From contig NZ_JAGGOS010000043.1 of assembly GCF_018614205.1 (NCBI RefSeq), positions 62,001-126,000 on the forward strand: a stretch of 64,000 nt of DNA, given 5' to 3'. How positions within the stretch are numbered: position 1 is the first letter of the stretch; each line of letters starts with the position of its first letter. Shown one piece after another: positions 51,514-61,550 of the stretch. The notes under the pieces are model-generated. The model searched no databases. It saw nothing but the letters and a program-made list of their open reading frames with translations, and was not told where the DNA came from. The DNA comes from Streptomyces sp. ISL-36 (GTDB lineage Bacteria; Actinomycetota; Actinomycetes; Streptomycetales; Streptomycetaceae). Position numbers and translations under genes: made by a program.

Positions 51514-53112
51514 ATGTCGCCCTTGTTCCGTGTCCAACTCACCGACGTCACCAAGCACTACGGCGACCGACCCGTCCTCGACCGGATCTCCCTCACCGTC
51601 CGTCCCGGCGAACGCGTCGGCGTCGTCGGTGACAACGGCTCCGGCAAGTCCACCCTCCTGCGGCTCCTCGCCGGCCTGGAGGCCCCCGACAACGGCACCG
51701 TCGTCGTCGACTCCCCCGGCGGCCTCGGCCACCTCGCCCAGACCCTGGACCTGCCCGGCACCGCGCGCGTCGGTGACGCCGTCGACCGTGCTCTCGCCGA
51801 CGTACGGGAACTGGAGCGGCGGATCCGGGCGGCGGAGGCGGCCCTCCACGAGACGGAGGACCTCGCCGGTTACGCCGGACTGCTGGCCGCCTACGAGGCG
51901 CGCGGCGGACGCGATGCCGACCGCCGGGTCGAGACGGTCCTGCGGCGGCTCGGCGGACGCGGGCCGCTCGACCGGCAGCGGCCCCTGGCCACACTCTCCG
52001 GCGGACAGCGCTCGCGGCTCGCGCTCGCCGCGACGCTCGCCGCCGACCCCGAGCTGCTGCTCCTCGACGAGCCGACCAACGACCTCGACGACGAGTCCGT
52101 CGCCTGGCTGGAGGAGCGGCTGCGCACCCACCGGGGGACGGTCGTCGCCGTCACCCACGACCGGGCCTTCCTCGACCGGGTCACCACCACCGTCCTGGAG
52201 GTGGACCACGAGCGGCGCACCGTACGGCGCTACGGCAACGGCTATGCGGGCCACCTGATCGGGCGGGCCGCCGAACGGGCCCGCTGGGAGCGCGAGTACG
52301 AGGAATGGCGGGCGGAGATCGCCCGGTACGCGGCGCTCGCCGACACGAACATCGACCGCTTCTCCGCGATCCCGCGCAAGGCCCCGGCTGCTTTCAGCGG
52401 GGCGGGCGCCTTCCGCGCCCGGTCACGGGCACACGGCGCGATGGGCAGGATCCGGGCGGCGCGGGAACGGCTCCAGCGGCTGCGCGAACACCCGGTGGCG
52501 GCGCCCCCGGCCCCCCTCCGGTTCACGGCGGCCATCGAGGGCCGGCCGGCGCCGGTCGCCCTCACCGACGTACGGGTCGACGGCAGGCTCCGACTGGACT
52601 CCCTGCACCTGGAGCCCGGGGAACGACTCCTGGTCACCGGCCCGAACGGCGCGGGGAAGACGACGCTGCTCAAGGTCCTCGCCGGCGAACTGGCCCCGGA
52701 CCGCGGGACGGTGACGGCTCCGCCCCGGGTCGGCGTACTCCGTCAGGACCTCGGCCTGACGAACGACCGGCGCACGGCCGCGGAGGCCTTCGGCGAGGGC
52801 CGCGAGGAGGAACTCCTGGCCCTCGGACTCTTCACCCCCGCCGACCTGACCACCCCGGTCCGCTCCCTCTCGGCCGGCCGGCGCCGCCGACTGGAACTGG
52901 CCCGCCTGGTCACCCGCCCCGCCGACCTCCTCCTCCTCGACGAGCCGACCAACCACCTCGCCCCCGGCCTGGTGGAGGACCTGGAGGCGGCCCTCGCCCA
53001 CTACCCGGGCACGCTGGTGATCGTCACCCACGACCGCCGCCTGAGGGAGACCTTCCGGGGCCTACGGCTCGCGCTGACCCCCTGGTCCGCCCCGATCAGC
53101 GGCGCCGCGTAG
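51514..53112 (+). CDS. ABC-F family ATPase (ribosome-associated, possible antibiotic-resistance type)
   Basis: 532 residues from ATG 51514. Two ABC modules in one chain, no membrane part. Module 1: GDNGSGKST (~37-45), signature TLSGGQRSRLALAATL, LLLDEPTNDLDDESV. A linker of about 80 residues (WEREYEEWRAEIARYAALADTN and the Arg-rich AFRARSRAHGAMGRIRAARERLQRL). Module 2: GPNGAGKTT, SLSAGRRRRLELARLV, LLLDEPTNHLAPGL. ABC-F proteins act on the ribosome, as translation factors or to displace drugs. The upstream palindrome suggests inducible expression, which would favour a resistance role; substrate unknown. Confidence 0.92.
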   Translation: MSPLFRVQLTDVTKHYGDRPVLDRISLTVRPGERVGVVGDNGSGKSTLLRLLAGLEAPDNGTVVVDSPGGLGHLAQTLDLPGTARVGDAVDRALADVRELERRIRAAEAALHETEDLAGYAGLLAAYEARGGRDADRRVETVLRRLGGRGPLDRQRPLATLSGGQRSRLALAATLAADPELLLLDEPTNDLDDESVAWLEERLRTHRGTVVAVTHDRAFLDRVTTTVLEVDHERRTVRRYGNGYAGHLIGRAAERARWEREYEEWRAEIARYAALADTNIDRFSAIPRKAPAAFSGAGAFRARSRAHGAMGRIRAARERLQRLREHPVAAPPAPLRFTAAIEGRPAPVALTDVRVDGRLRLDSLHLEPGERLLVTGPNGAGKTTLLKVLAGELAPDRGTVTAPPRVGVLRQDLGLTNDRRTAAEAFGEGREEELLALGLFTPADLTTPVRSLSAGRRRRLELARLVTRPADLLLLDEPTNHLAPGLVEDLEAALAHYPGTLVIVTHDRRLRETFRGLRLALTPWSAPISGAA

Positions 53113-53130
53113 CAGGATTCAAGAGAACGC

Positions 53131-56100
53131 TCAGCCCTCGTCGCCCTCCAGGTCGCCCTCCGTCTGGAGGAAGACCTGACGCAGTGCCTCCAGCGTCTTC
53201 GGGTCCGGCTGCGACCACATGCCCCGGGACTCGGCCTCCAGGAGGCGTTCCGCGATGCCGTGCAGCGCCCAGGGGTTGGCCTCCTTGAGGAAGGCCTGGT
53301 TCTCCGGGTCCAGGACGTAGGTCTCCGTCAGCTTGTCGTACATCCAGTCGGCGACCACGCCGGTCGTCGCGTCGTAGCCGAAGAGGTAGTCGACGGTCGC
53401 CGCGAGCTCGAACGCGCCCTTGTAGCCGTGGCGGCGCATCGCCTCGATCCACTTCGGGTTCACCACCCGCGCCCGGAAGACCCTCGACGTCTCCTCGACC
53501 AGGGTCCGGGTGCGGACCGTCTCCGGGCGGGTGGAGTCGCCGATGTACGCCTCGGGGGAGGTGCCCGTCAGCGCCCGGACCGTCGCCACCATGCCGCCGT
53601 GGTACTGGAAGTAGTCGTCGGAGTCGGCGATGTCGTGCTCGCGCGTGTCCGTGTTCTTCGCGGCCACGGCGATCCGCTTGTACGCCGTCTCCATCTCCGT
53701 GCGCGCCGGACGGCCCTCCAGGCCGCGGCCGTACGCGTAACCGCCCCACACCGTGTACACCTCGGCGAGGTCCGCGTCCGTGCGCCAGTCGCGCGAGTCG
53801 ATCAGCTGCAGGATGCCCGCGCCGTACGTGCCGGGACGCGAGCCGAAGATACGGGTGGTCGCGCGCCGTTCGTCGCCGTGCTCGGCCAGGTCGGCCTGCG
53901 CGTGCGCCCGTACGAAGTTGGCGTCCGCCGGCTCGTCGAGCGAGGCCGCGAGCCGTACGGCGTCGTCGAGAAGCCCGATGACGTGCGGGAACGCGTCCCG
54001 GAAGAAGCCCGAGATGCGCAGCGTGACGTCGACGCGCGGGCGGCCGAGCTCCTCCAGGGGGATCGGCTCCAGGCCGTTCACCCGTCGCGAGACGTCGTCC
54101 CACAGCGGGCGGATGCCCAGCAGGGCGAGCGCCTCGGCCACGTCGTCACCGGCGGTCCGCATCGCGCTCGTCCCCCACAGGGACAGGCCCACGGAGGTCG
54201 GCCACTCGCCGTTGTCGGTGCGGTAGCGCTCCAGGAGCGAGTCGGCGAGCGCCTGACCGGTCTCCCACGCGAGCCGCGAAGGGACGGCCTTGGGGTCGAC
54301 CGAGTAGAAGTTCCGGCCGGTCGGCAGCACGTTCACCAAGCCGCGCAGCGGCGAACCCGACGGGCCGGCCGGCACGAAGCCGCCGTTCAGCGCGTGGACG
54401 GCGTGCGCCAGTTCGTCGGTCGTGCCCGCGAGGCGCGGTACGACCTGCTCGCAGGCGAAGCGGAGCACGGCCGCGACATCCGGCCCGTACGCGCCGGCGA
54501 GCGCCGGGACCGCGTCCACGGCCCAGTCCGCCGCCTCCATCGCCTCGACCAGCTCGCGCGCCTTCGCCTCCGCCTCGTCGGCGGTCCGCAGCGTCGCCGC
54601 CGACTCGTCCAGACCGAGCGCCTCGCGCAGGCCGGGCAGCGCCTGCGTACCGCCCCAGATCTGCCGGGCGCGCAGGATCGACAGCACGAGGTTGACCCGC
54701 GCCTCGCCCTCCGGCGCCCCGCCGAGCACATGCAGACCGTCCCTGATCTGCGCGTCCTTGACCTCGCACAGCCAGCCGTCGACATGCAGCAGGAAGTCGT
54801 CGAAGCCGTCGTCCTCGGGCCGGTCCTCCAGGCCCAGGTCGTGGTCGAGCTTCGCGGCCTGGATCAGCGTCCAGATCTGGGCGCGGATCGCCGGCAGCTT
54901 GGACGGGTCCATGGAGGAGATCTGCGCGTACTCGTCGAGCAGCTGCTCCAGACGCGCGATGTCGCCGTAGGAGTCGGCGCGCGCCATCGGCGGCACCAGG
55001 TGGTCGACGAGGGTCGCGTGCACGCGCCGCTTGGCCTGGGTGCCCTCGCCCGGGTCGTTGACCAGGAACGGGTACACCAGCGGCAGGTCGCCGAGGGCCG
55101 CGTCCGGGCCGCACGCGGCGGACAGGCCGGCGTTCTTGCCGGGCAGCCACTCCAGGTTGCCGTGCTTGCCGAGGTGGACCATGGCGTCGGCACCGAAACC
55201 GCCGTCGTCCTTCGACGCGGCGATCCAGCGGTAGGCGGCCAGGTAGTGGTGGGACGGCGGGAGATCGGGGTCGTGGTAGATCGCGATCGGGTTCTCGCCG
55301 AAGCCACGCGGCGGCTGGATGAGGATCAGCAGGTTCCCGCGCCGCAGGGCCGCGAGGACGATGTCGCCCTCGGGGTTGCGGGACCGGTCAAGGAACATCT
55401 CGCCGGGCGGCGGACCCCAGTGCCGCTCGACCGACTCACGGAGCTCCTCGGGCAGCGTCGCGTACCACCGCCTGTAGTCGACGGCCGCGATACGGACGGG
55501 ATTGCGGGCGAGCTGCTCCTCGGTGAGCCAGTCCTGGTCGTGGCCGCCGGCCTCGATCAGGGCGTAGATCAGCTCGTCGCCGTCGCCGGAGACGAGGCCG
55601 GGGATCTCCTCGACCGGGCCGAAGTCGTACCCCTCCGCGATGAGGCGCCGGAGCAGCGCCACGGCGGAGGCGGGGGTGTCCAGGCCGACCGCGTTACCGA
55701 TCCGGGAGTGCTTCGTCGGGTACGCGGAGAGGACGAGCGCGAGCTTCTTCTCGGCGTTCGGGATGTGGCGCAGGCGGGCGTGACGGACGGCGATCCCGGC
55801 GACGCGGGCGGCGCGCTCGGCGTCGGCGACGTAGGAGGGCAGGCCGTCCTCGTCGATCTCCTTGAAGGAGAAGGGAACGGTGATCAGGCGGCCGTCGAAC
55901 TCGGGCACCGCGACCTGGCTGGCGGCGTCCAGCGGGGAGAGACCCTCGTCGTTCTCCTCCCACGCGGAACGTGAGCCGGTGAGGCAGAGCGCCTGCAGGA
56001 TCGGCACGTCGAGGGCGGCGAGCGCGCCCGCGTCCCAGGCCTCCTCGTCGCCGCCCGCCTGCGCCTCGGCCGGCTTCGTACCGCCGGCGGCGAGGACGGT

Positions 56101-56736
56101 GGTGACGATCGCGTCGGCGCCGCGCAGCCGCTCCAGCAGCTCGGGCTCGGGGGCCCGCAGGGACGCCACGTAGAGCGGCAGGGCCTGGGCGCCGGCGTCC
56201 TCGATCGCCTCGCAGAGGGACTCGACGAAGGCGGTGTTCCCGCTCATGTGATGGGCGCGGTAGTAGAGCAGGGCGACGGTCGGGCCCTCGGTCGTACGGG
56301 GCTCCCGGTCGAGCGGGCCCCAGGTCGGGGCGGCGGCCGGCGCCTCGAAACCGTGGCCGGTGAGCAGCACGGTGTCGGAGAGGAAGCGGGCCAGCTGCTC
56401 CAGGTTGTCCGGGCCGCCGTGCGCGAGGTAGGCGTGCGCCTCGGTGGCGACACCGACGGGGACCGTGGAGGCTTCCATGAGCTGGGCGTCGGGGGCCTGT
56501 TCACCGGAGAGGACGACCAGCGGCTTTCCGGTGGCGCGCAGTGCCTGAAGCCCCTCGTCCCAGGCCCGCAGGCCGCCGAGGAGGCGTACGAGAACGAGGT
56601 CGGCGCCGTCCAGGAGGTCCGGGAGCGCGTCGAGGGCGAGCCGGGAGGGGTTGGCGAACCGGTACGCGACCGGGCCGCCGGCCGCGCGGGCGCTGAGCAG
56701 GTCGGTGTCGGAGTGCGACAGCAACAGAATTCGCAT
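53131..56736 (-). CDS. cobN: CobN, large subunit of aerobic cobaltochelatase
   Basis: 1201 residues, typical for CobN. It starts MRILLLSHSDTDLLSARAAGGPV at ATG 56736 (the frame is open upstream through the riboswitch but has no family sequence there). Hallmarks: AYPTKHSRIGNAVGLDTPASAVALL, PPPGEMFLDRSRNPEGDIVLAALRRGNLLILIQPPRGF, MVHLGKHGNLEWLPGKNAGLSAAC and GSRPGTYGAGILQLIDSRDWRTDADLAEVYTVWGGYAYGRG. It inserts Co2+ into hydrogenobyrinic a,c-diamide with ChlI/ChlD-like (CobS/T) subunits, none of which are in the window. Controlled by the B12 riboswitch in its leader. Confidence 0.97.
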   Translation of the reverse strand: MRILLLSHSDTDLLSARAAGGPVAYRFANPSRLALDALPDLLDGADLVLVRLLGGLRAWDEGLQALRATGKPLVVLSGEQAPDAQLMEASTVPVGVATEAHAYLAHGGPDNLEQLARFLSDTVLLTGHGFEAPAAAPTWGPLDREPRTTEGPTVALLYYRAHHMSGNTAFVESLCEAIEDAGAQALPLYVASLRAPEPELLERLRGADAIVTTVLAAGGTKPAEAQAGGDEEAWDAGALAALDVPILQALCLTGSRSAWEENDEGLSPLDAASQVAVPEFDGRLITVPFSFKEIDEDGLPSYVADAERAARVAGIAVRHARLRHIPNAEKKLALVLSAYPTKHSRIGNAVGLDTPASAVALLRRLIAEGYDFGPVEEIPGLVSGDGDELIYALIEAGGHDQDWLTEEQLARNPVRIAAVDYRRWYATLPEELRESVERHWGPPPGEMFLDRSRNPEGDIVLAALRRGNLLILIQPPRGFGENPIAIYHDPDLPPSHHYLAAYRWIAASKDDGGFGADAMVHLGKHGNLEWLPGKNAGLSAACGPDAALGDLPLVYPFLVNDPGEGTQAKRRVHATLVDHLVPPMARADSYGDIARLEQLLDEYAQISSMDPSKLPAIRAQIWTLIQAAKLDHDLGLEDRPEDDGFDDFLLHVDGWLCEVKDAQIRDGLHVLGGAPEGEARVNLVLSILRARQIWGGTQALPGLREALGLDESAATLRTADEAEAKARELVEAMEAADWAVDAVPALAGAYGPDVAAVLRFACEQVVPRLAGTTDELAHAVHALNGGFVPAGPSGSPLRGLVNVLPTGRNFYSVDPKAVPSRLAWETGQALADSLLERYRTDNGEWPTSVGLSLWGTSAMRTAGDDVAEALALLGIRPLWDDVSRRVNGLEPIPLEELGRPRVDVTLRISGFFRDAFPHVIGLLDDAVRLAASLDEPADANFVRAHAQADLAEHGDERRATTRIFGSRPGTYGAGILQLIDSRDWRTDADLAEVYTVWGGYAYGRGLEGRPARTEMETAYKRIAVAAKNTDTREHDIADSDDYFQYHGGMVATVRALTGTSPEAYIGDSTRPETVRTRTLVEETSRVFRARVVNPKWIEAMRRHGYKGAFELAATVDYLFGYDATTGVVADWMYDKLTETYVLDPENQAFLKEANPWALHGIAERLLEAESRGMWSQPDPKTLEALRQVFLQTEGDLEGDEG

Positions 56737-56784
56737 GCGAGCGCAGGCCTTCCTCGGGGTTGTCCGCGCCCCGGGTGGTCGTGT

Positions 56785-56900
56785 GGACGGCGGGAGTTCC
56801 TGACTCACCCGGCCCGTTTTCCGGGACAGGCTCACAGTGGCGGGACCGCGCCGGATTCTCACCGGGCTTCCTCCCCGGGGTCCTGGGACCCCATGCCGTC
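56785..56900 (-). promoter_or_regulatory. Cobalamin riboswitch in the cobN leader
   Basis: On the minus strand the conserved aptamer blocks occur in order: CCGGTGAGAATCCGG, GTCCCGCCACTGTGA (B12 box GCCACTG at 56835-56841) and GAGTCAGGAACTCCCG (~56791-56806). The 3' end is ~50 nt from the cobN ATG, so coenzyme B12 should block ribosome access or end transcription. Outer stem limits are estimated. Confidence 0.9.
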
Positions 56901-56954
56901 TGCATAGTAGATCCTGCGCCCGGCGGCCCGGAGGGTCGCCCGGATCCACGTGGG

Positions 56955-56960
56955 TATGCT
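56955..56960 (+). promoter_or_regulatory. -10 element of a leaderless cobG promoter
   Basis: TATGCT ends seven bases before ATG 56968, placing transcription start at or next to the start codon; there is no ribosome site. No convincing -35 seen. Confidence 0.45.
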
Positions 56961-56967
56961 CGCCGCC

Positions 56968-58398
56968 ATGCCGCCCACCCCACCCACAACGCCCAACCAG
57001 GGCGAACCTCTCATACGGGACCGTGGTGACGCCTGCCCCGGGGCGCTCCGACTGCACCCGGCCGACGACGGCCGCCTGGCCCGACTCCGCCTGCCCGCAG
57101 GGCTGTTGACGGCACATCAGGTCGCCGTCCTGGCCGCCGCGGCGGAGACTCTGGGCGACGGCCGGGTCAGCGTCACCTCACGGGGGAACGTGGAGCTGCG
57201 CGGTCTCGCCGAGGGCTGCGGGGCGGAGCTCGGGGGCCTCCTGACCGACGCCGGTCTGCTGCCCTCCACGACCCATGAACGCGTCCGGAACGTGGTGGCC
57301 TCGCCGGCCGCCGGACTGGACGGCCGCGGCGGACTCGGCGGCGGTGACGTGCAGTTGTGGGCCCGGGAGCTGGACGGACTGCTCTGTGCGGAGGACTGGA
57401 CGGCGGCCCTTTCCGGCCGTTTCCTCTTCGCCCTGGACGACGGCCGCGGGGACGTGGCCGGCCTCGGCGGAGATGTGACCTTGATCGCAGGCGGGTCATC
57501 GGCGGCGGGCTGTGCGCTCCTGCGCGTCGGAAGCCAGACCTTCCGCGTCGCGGGCCCGGACGCGCCCCGGGCGGCGCTCGCCGCGGCCGACGCCTTCCTC
57601 ACGGCGGCCCGTGCGGCCGGGAACGGCGCCTGGCGGGTACGGGAGCTCCCGGAGGGCACGGAGCCGGACCTGGCGGAGGCGCTGCGCCGCGCGGGCGTCG
57701 CCGCGGAGGCGGTCGGCACACGGACGGCCGACCCGCGGACGGTCACCCCGGGCCCGGGAGGGACCGGCCGGACGCCGGCCGACGCGCGGACTCCTGCCGA
57801 GAGCGCGCGAACTCCTGCCGAGAGCACGCAGACTCCTGCCGAGGGGGCGACCCACGCCCCTGTCCCGGTCGGGACGTCCGCAGGACCGCCGCCCGGGGTG
57901 ATCGGCCAGGACGGCCGCTGGGCGGTGTCCGTGGCCGTGCCGCTCGGACGGCTCACCTCCGGCCAGCTCCGGGCCCTCACCCCCGCCCCCGGCGGCGAAG
58001 TGCGGCTCACCCCCTGGCGGGGAGCCGTCGTCACCGGCTTCCCCGACCGCGCCGCGGCCGAGGAGCGCCTCGCCGAGCTGGCGGCCCACGGCCTGATCAC
58101 CGACCCCCGCTCCCCCTGGCTCGGCGTCGGCGCCTGCACCGGCCGGCCCGGGTGCGCCAAGTCGCTCGCCGACGTCCGCGCCGACGCCGTGCCCGGGCTC
58201 CCGAAAGGCCCCGTCCTGCCCGCCCTCCCCGTCCACTTCTCCGGCTGCGAGCGGCGCTGCGGTCACCCCCACGGCGCCTGGGTCGACGTCGTCGCCACCG
58301 CCGACGGCCACTACCTGGTGGACGGGCGCCCCACCCCCCGTACAGACCTTCCCGACGCGGTCGCAGCGGCCCGCACCCCCTCAGCAACCACGAGATGA
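56968..58398 (+). CDS. cobG: CobG-type precorrin-3B synthase (nitrite/sulfite reductase fold)
   Basis: 476 residues from ATG 56968. Two ferredoxin-like half domains with the siroheme/[4Fe-4S] ligands near the end: CTGRPGC (C-x5-C) and CERRC (C-x3-C, in [14 protein letters not shown]). [19 protein letters not shown] near the start is the NIR/SIR signature. CobG uses O2 to make precorrin-3B for ring contraction, marking the aerobic route. A linker at ~270-305 is a Thr/Pro/Ala repeat ([27 protein letters not shown]) absent from core family sequence. First of cobG-cobH-cobIJ, divergent from cobN. Confidence 0.9.
   Translation: MPPTPPTTPNQGEPLIRDRGDACPGALRLHPADDGRLARLRLPAGLLTAHQVAVLAAAAETLGDGRVSVTSRGNVELRGLAEGCGAELGGLLTDAGLLPSTTHERVRNVVASPAAGLDGRGGLGGGDVQLWARELDGLLCAEDWTAALSGRFLFALDDGRGDVAGLGGDVTLIAGGSSAAGCALLRVGSQTFRVAGPDAPRAALAAADAFLTAARAAGNGAWRVRELPEGTEPDLAEALRRAGVAAEAVGTRTADPRTVTPGPGGTGRTPADARTPAESARTPAESTQTPAEGATHAPVPVGTSAGPPPGVIGQDGRWAVSVAVPLGRLTSGQLRALTPAPGGEVRLTPWRGAVVTGFPDRAAAEERLAELAAHGLITDPRSPWLGVGACTGRPGCAKSLADVRADAVPGLPKGPVLPALPVHFSGCERRCGHPHGAWVDVVATADGHYLVDGRPTPRTDLPDAVAAARTPSATTR
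57770..57850 (+). repeat. 21-24-bp tandem repeats inside cobG
   Basis: CTCCTGCCGAGAG recurs about every 24 bp, encoding the repeated TPAE motifs in the CobG linker; the frame is kept. Confidence 0.7.
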
Positions 58399-58411
58399 GC
58401 GAGAGCAACGG

Positions 58412-59053
58412 ATGTTCGACTACGAGAAGGACGGGGCGGAGATCTACCGCCAGTCCTTTGCCACGATCCGCGCCGAGGCGGATCTCGCGGGTCTGCCCGC
58501 CGACGTCAGCCAGGTCGCGGTGCGGATGATCCACGCCTGCGGCATGGTCGACCTCGTCGGTGATCTCGCGTACTCCCCCGACGTCGTCTCCCGCGCCCGC
58601 GCCGCCCTGCGCGCCGGCGCGCCGATCCTCTGCGACGCGCAGATGGTCGCGAGCGGGGTCACCCGCAAGCGGCTGCCCGCCGACAACGACGTGGTCTGCA
58701 CCCTCTCCGACCCCTCCGTCCCGGCGCTGGCGGCCGAACTCGGCACGACCCGGAGCGCCGCCGCCATGGAGCTGTGGCGCGACCGCCTCGAAGGCTCGGT
58801 CGTCGCCATCGGCAACGCGCCCACCGCCCTCTTCCGCCTCCTGGAGATGGTCGAGAAGGGTGCCGGGCGTCCGGCGGCCGTCCTCGGCATCCCGGTCGGC
58901 TTCATCGGCGCCGCCGAGTCCAAGGACGCGCTGGCGGAGCGGGGCCGGGACCTCGGCCTCGACTACCTCGTCGTCCGGGGCCGGCGCGGCGGCAGCGCGA
59001 TGACCGCCGCCGCCGTCAACGCGATCGCGACCGAGGCGGAGATCCAGGCATGA
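58412..59053 (+). CDS. cobH: Precorrin-8X methylmutase (CobH/CbiC)
   Basis: 213 residues from ATG 58412, 13 bp after cobG. It covers the full family: [37 protein letters not shown] (catalytic His in the IHACG motif), [42 protein letters not shown] and [16 protein letters not shown]. It moves the C11 methyl to C12, giving hydrogenobyrinate. The stop overlaps the cobIJ start (ATGA). Confidence 0.97.
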   Translation: MFDYEKDGAEIYRQSFATIRAEADLAGLPADVSQVAVRMIHACGMVDLVGDLAYSPDVVSRARAALRAGAPILCDAQMVASGVTRKRLPADNDVVCTLSDPSVPALAAELGTTRSAAAMELWRDRLEGSVVAIGNAPTALFRLLEMVEKGAGRPAAVLGIPVGFIGAAESKDALAERGRDLGLDYLVVRGRRGGSAMTAAAVNAIATEAEIQA

Positions 59054-60534
59054 GCGGAAAGCTGTACGGCGTCGGGCTCGGCCCCGGCGACCCGAACCTC
59101 ATGACCGTCGCGGCGGTCAAGGCGATCGCGTCGGCCGATGTCGTCGCCTACCACTCGGCCCGCCACGGCCGTTCCATCGCCCGCACGATCGCCGCCGAGC
59201 ACATCCGCGAGGACCACATCGAGGAGCGGCTGATGTACCCGCTCACGGTGGAGACCACCGACCACCCTGGCGGTTACCGGGGCGCGCTCGACGACTTCTA
59301 CGAGGAGGCGTCGAAGCGGCTGGCCGCGCACCTGGACGCGGGCCGCACGGTGGCCGTCCTCGCCGAGGGAGACCCGCTCTTCTACGGCTCGTACCAGCAC
59401 ATGCACAAGCGGCTCGCGCACCGCTACGACACCACCGTCATCCCCGGTGTCACCTCGGTCAGCGCGGCCGCCGCCCGGCTCGGCGAGCCGCTGTGCGAGG
59501 CCGAGGAGGTCCTCACGATCATCCCCGGCACCTTGCCGGAGGACGAGCTGACGGCCCGTCTCGCCGGCACGGACTCGGCCGTCGTGATGAAGCTGGGCCG
59601 GACCTTCCCGACCGTGCGGCGTGCCCTGGAGCGGGCGGGCCGGCTGGAGGACGCGCGCTACGTGGAGCGGGCGTTCATGGCGGGCGAGCGGACGGAGACC
59701 CTGTCCGAGGTCGACCCGTCCACCGTGCCGTACTTCTCGGTGGCCGTGCTGCCCTCCCGTATCGACCAGGAGGCGCCCGTACGGGAGCGGGGCGAGGTCG
59801 CCGTCGTCGGCACCGGGCCCGCGGGCGCGCCCTGGCTGACGCCGGAGTCGCGCGGTGCCCTGGTCAACGCCGACGACCTCGTCGGCTACACCACCTACCT
59901 GGACCGGGTCCCGGTGCTGCGCCCCGGCCAGCGCCGCCACGGCTCCGACAACAAGGTGGAGTCCGAGCGCGCCGAGTTCGCCCTCGACCTGGCGCGGCGC
60001 GGCCGGCGGGTCGCGGTCGTCTCGGGCGGCGACCCGGGCGTCTTCGCGATGGCGACGGCGGTCCTGGAGGTCGCCTCGGAGCCGCGGTACGCGGACGTGC
60101 CCGTACGGGTCCTGCCGGGGGTGACCGCGGCGAACGCGGCGGCCGCCGCGGCGGGCGCACCGCTGGGCCACGACTACGCGACGATCTCCCTCTCCGACCG
60201 TCTCAAGCCCTGGGAGGTCATCGCGGAGCGGCTGCGCGCGGCGGCCGGTGCCGATCTGGTCCTCGCGCTCTACAACCCGGGGTCGAAGTCCCGTACGCAC
60301 CAGGTGGCGGCCGCCCGCGAGCTGCTGCTCGGACTCCGCTCGCCCGAGACCCCGGTGGTGGTGGCGCGGGACGTGGGCGGACCGGAGCAGTCGGTCCGGG
60401 TGGTGACCCTGAAGACGCTGGATCCTTCGGAGGTCGACATGCGGACGCTGCTGCTGATCGGCTCGTCCCAGACCCGGGCGGTCGAACGCGCCGACGGCCG
60501 GACGATCACCTGGACGCCGCGGCGGTACGGCTGA
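59050..60534 (+). CDS. cobIJ: CobI-CobJ fusion: precorrin-2 C20- and precorrin-3B C17-methyltransferase
   Basis: 494 residues from ATG 59050. Residues 1-240 are CobI ([61 protein letters not shown]); 250-494 are CobJ ([77 protein letters not shown]). Both are SAM-dependent class III methyltransferases; the fusion brackets the CobG step. The fused form is known in actinobacteria. It ends just before the remnant region at 60540. Confidence 0.96.
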   Translation: MSGKLYGVGLGPGDPNLMTVAAVKAIASADVVAYHSARHGRSIARTIAAEHIREDHIEERLMYPLTVETTDHPGGYRGALDDFYEEASKRLAAHLDAGRTVAVLAEGDPLFYGSYQHMHKRLAHRYDTTVIPGVTSVSAAAARLGEPLCEAEEVLTIIPGTLPEDELTARLAGTDSAVVMKLGRTFPTVRRALERAGRLEDARYVERAFMAGERTETLSEVDPSTVPYFSVAVLPSRIDQEAPVRERGEVAVVGTGPAGAPWLTPESRGALVNADDLVGYTTYLDRVPVLRPGQRRHGSDNKVESERAEFALDLARRGRRVAVVSGGDPGVFAMATAVLEVASEPRYADVPVRVLPGVTAANAAAAAAGAPLGHDYATISLSDRLKPWEVIAERLRAAAGADLVLALYNPGSKSRTHQVAAARELLLGLRSPETPVVVARDVGGPEQSVRVVTLKTLDPSEVDMRTLLLIGSSQTRAVERADGRTITWTPRRYG

Positions 60535-60540
60535 CCGGGC

Positions 60541-61120
60541 CGGGTGAAGGTGCCGAGTCCCTCCGTGTCGAGGTACTCGACGGTGAGGGACTTCCCGTCC
60601 GGGGTGAAGGTGACCCCGGTGAGGCCGACGGCGTTCTCACTGGCGGTCGGGAAGCTGAACGTGTCGCCGTCGTAGTGGGTGAGCCGGTACGTCTGGGGCT
60701 TTGGCCCCAGACGGAGCGTCAGGGCGCCGTCCTCACCGGCGACGACCTCCGCCCGGCCGTAGTAGGCGTTCTCGTACGTGCCCGCGTAGGTGTCGGCGGC
60801 CTTCGCGAGAGCGGCACCGGACGGCGGGTGGGCGTAGTCGGTCGTGGACCGGCCCTCGTCCGCCTGCTGCTCGTACAGCGCGTCGACGAGCGGGATCCAG
60901 TCGCGGCTGGGCTCACCGTTCCGCGCGATGTCGAAGAAGTCGAGGGCGACGGCGTCGGCCACGCCGGCCGGGGCGCCGTTGGTGAGGACGACGATGCCGA
61001 GCTGCTCACCCGGCAGCATCGTGACGTCGGTGTGCGCGCCGAGCGCGAACGCGCCGGTGTGGGAGAGACGGAGCCGGCCCTCGTCGTCGTCACTCACGTT
61101 CCAGCCGAGCCCGTAGAAGC
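60541..61120 (-). pseudogene. Truncated serine-hydrolase/beta-lactamase-family C-terminal remnant
   Basis: On the minus strand GFYGLGWNVSDDDEGRLRLSHTGAF, LPGEQLGIVVLTNGAPAGVADAVALDFFDI and a beta-lipocalin-like tail (YYGRAEVVAGEDGALTLRLG ... VEYLDTEGLGTFTR) match the C-terminal third of class C-like beta-lactamase-family proteins. The SxxK and YxN catalytic parts are absent: upstream lies a short unrelated leader (~61120-61260). At the far end the native stop is lost and the frame reads on antisense into cobIJ to 60270. Not functional. Confidence 0.7.
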
Positions 61121-61248
61121 CGGTCCGGGCGGCGGGGGCGTGGGGCGGGGAGGGACCGGGAGCAACCTGCCCGGGCGGGGCGGCGGAGGCGAGGGCGGGC
61201 AGGGTCCCTGGGGCGGCGCCCAGCAGCGGGACGAGCCCCACCGCGAGC

Positions 61249-61509
61249 GACCTCAAGCGGTACGAGGTCCTGAAGGCCGAGTGGCTGGCCGACGGCGACG
61301 GATCCGGAGACGGCGTCTGGCTGTTCCGCCGCATCGCGTACCTCGGCGAGGATACCGCCTCCTTCCTCCACGCGACGACGGCCGACGGCGAGACCGTGCG
61401 CTACGCGGTCGTGGCCGTGGACGACTGGGAGAACTCGCTCGCCGAGAGCGACTTCGACTCCGTGTCCTGGGTCGAGGTGACCGAGCTCGGCACGCCGGCC
61501 GAGAGCTGA
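61249..61509 (+). pseudogene. C-terminal fragment of an uncharacterised protein
   Basis: An open plus-strand frame reads DLKRYEVLKAEWLADGDGSGDG, VWLFRRIAYLGEDTASFLHATT, then VVAVDDWENSLAESDFDSVSWVEVTELG and TGA 61507-61509. It looks like genuine coding sequence but no start codon precedes it before unrelated sequence from the beta-lactamase remnant. Probably the tail of a gene cut at ~61249. Confidence 0.5.
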
Positions 61510-61550
61510 GTCACCGCCCGACCGTCGTCACGGCCCGGTCCTCGTCGGCT

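Noticed and set aside
53260..55974. 904-codon open frame antisense to cobN
   Set aside because: Shadow frame with Arg/Gly/Val-rich composition and no domain.
56736..57117. CobN start upstream of ATG 56736
   Set aside because: The added residues would be encoded by the B12 riboswitch and the cobG start; family sequence begins at MRILLLSHSD.
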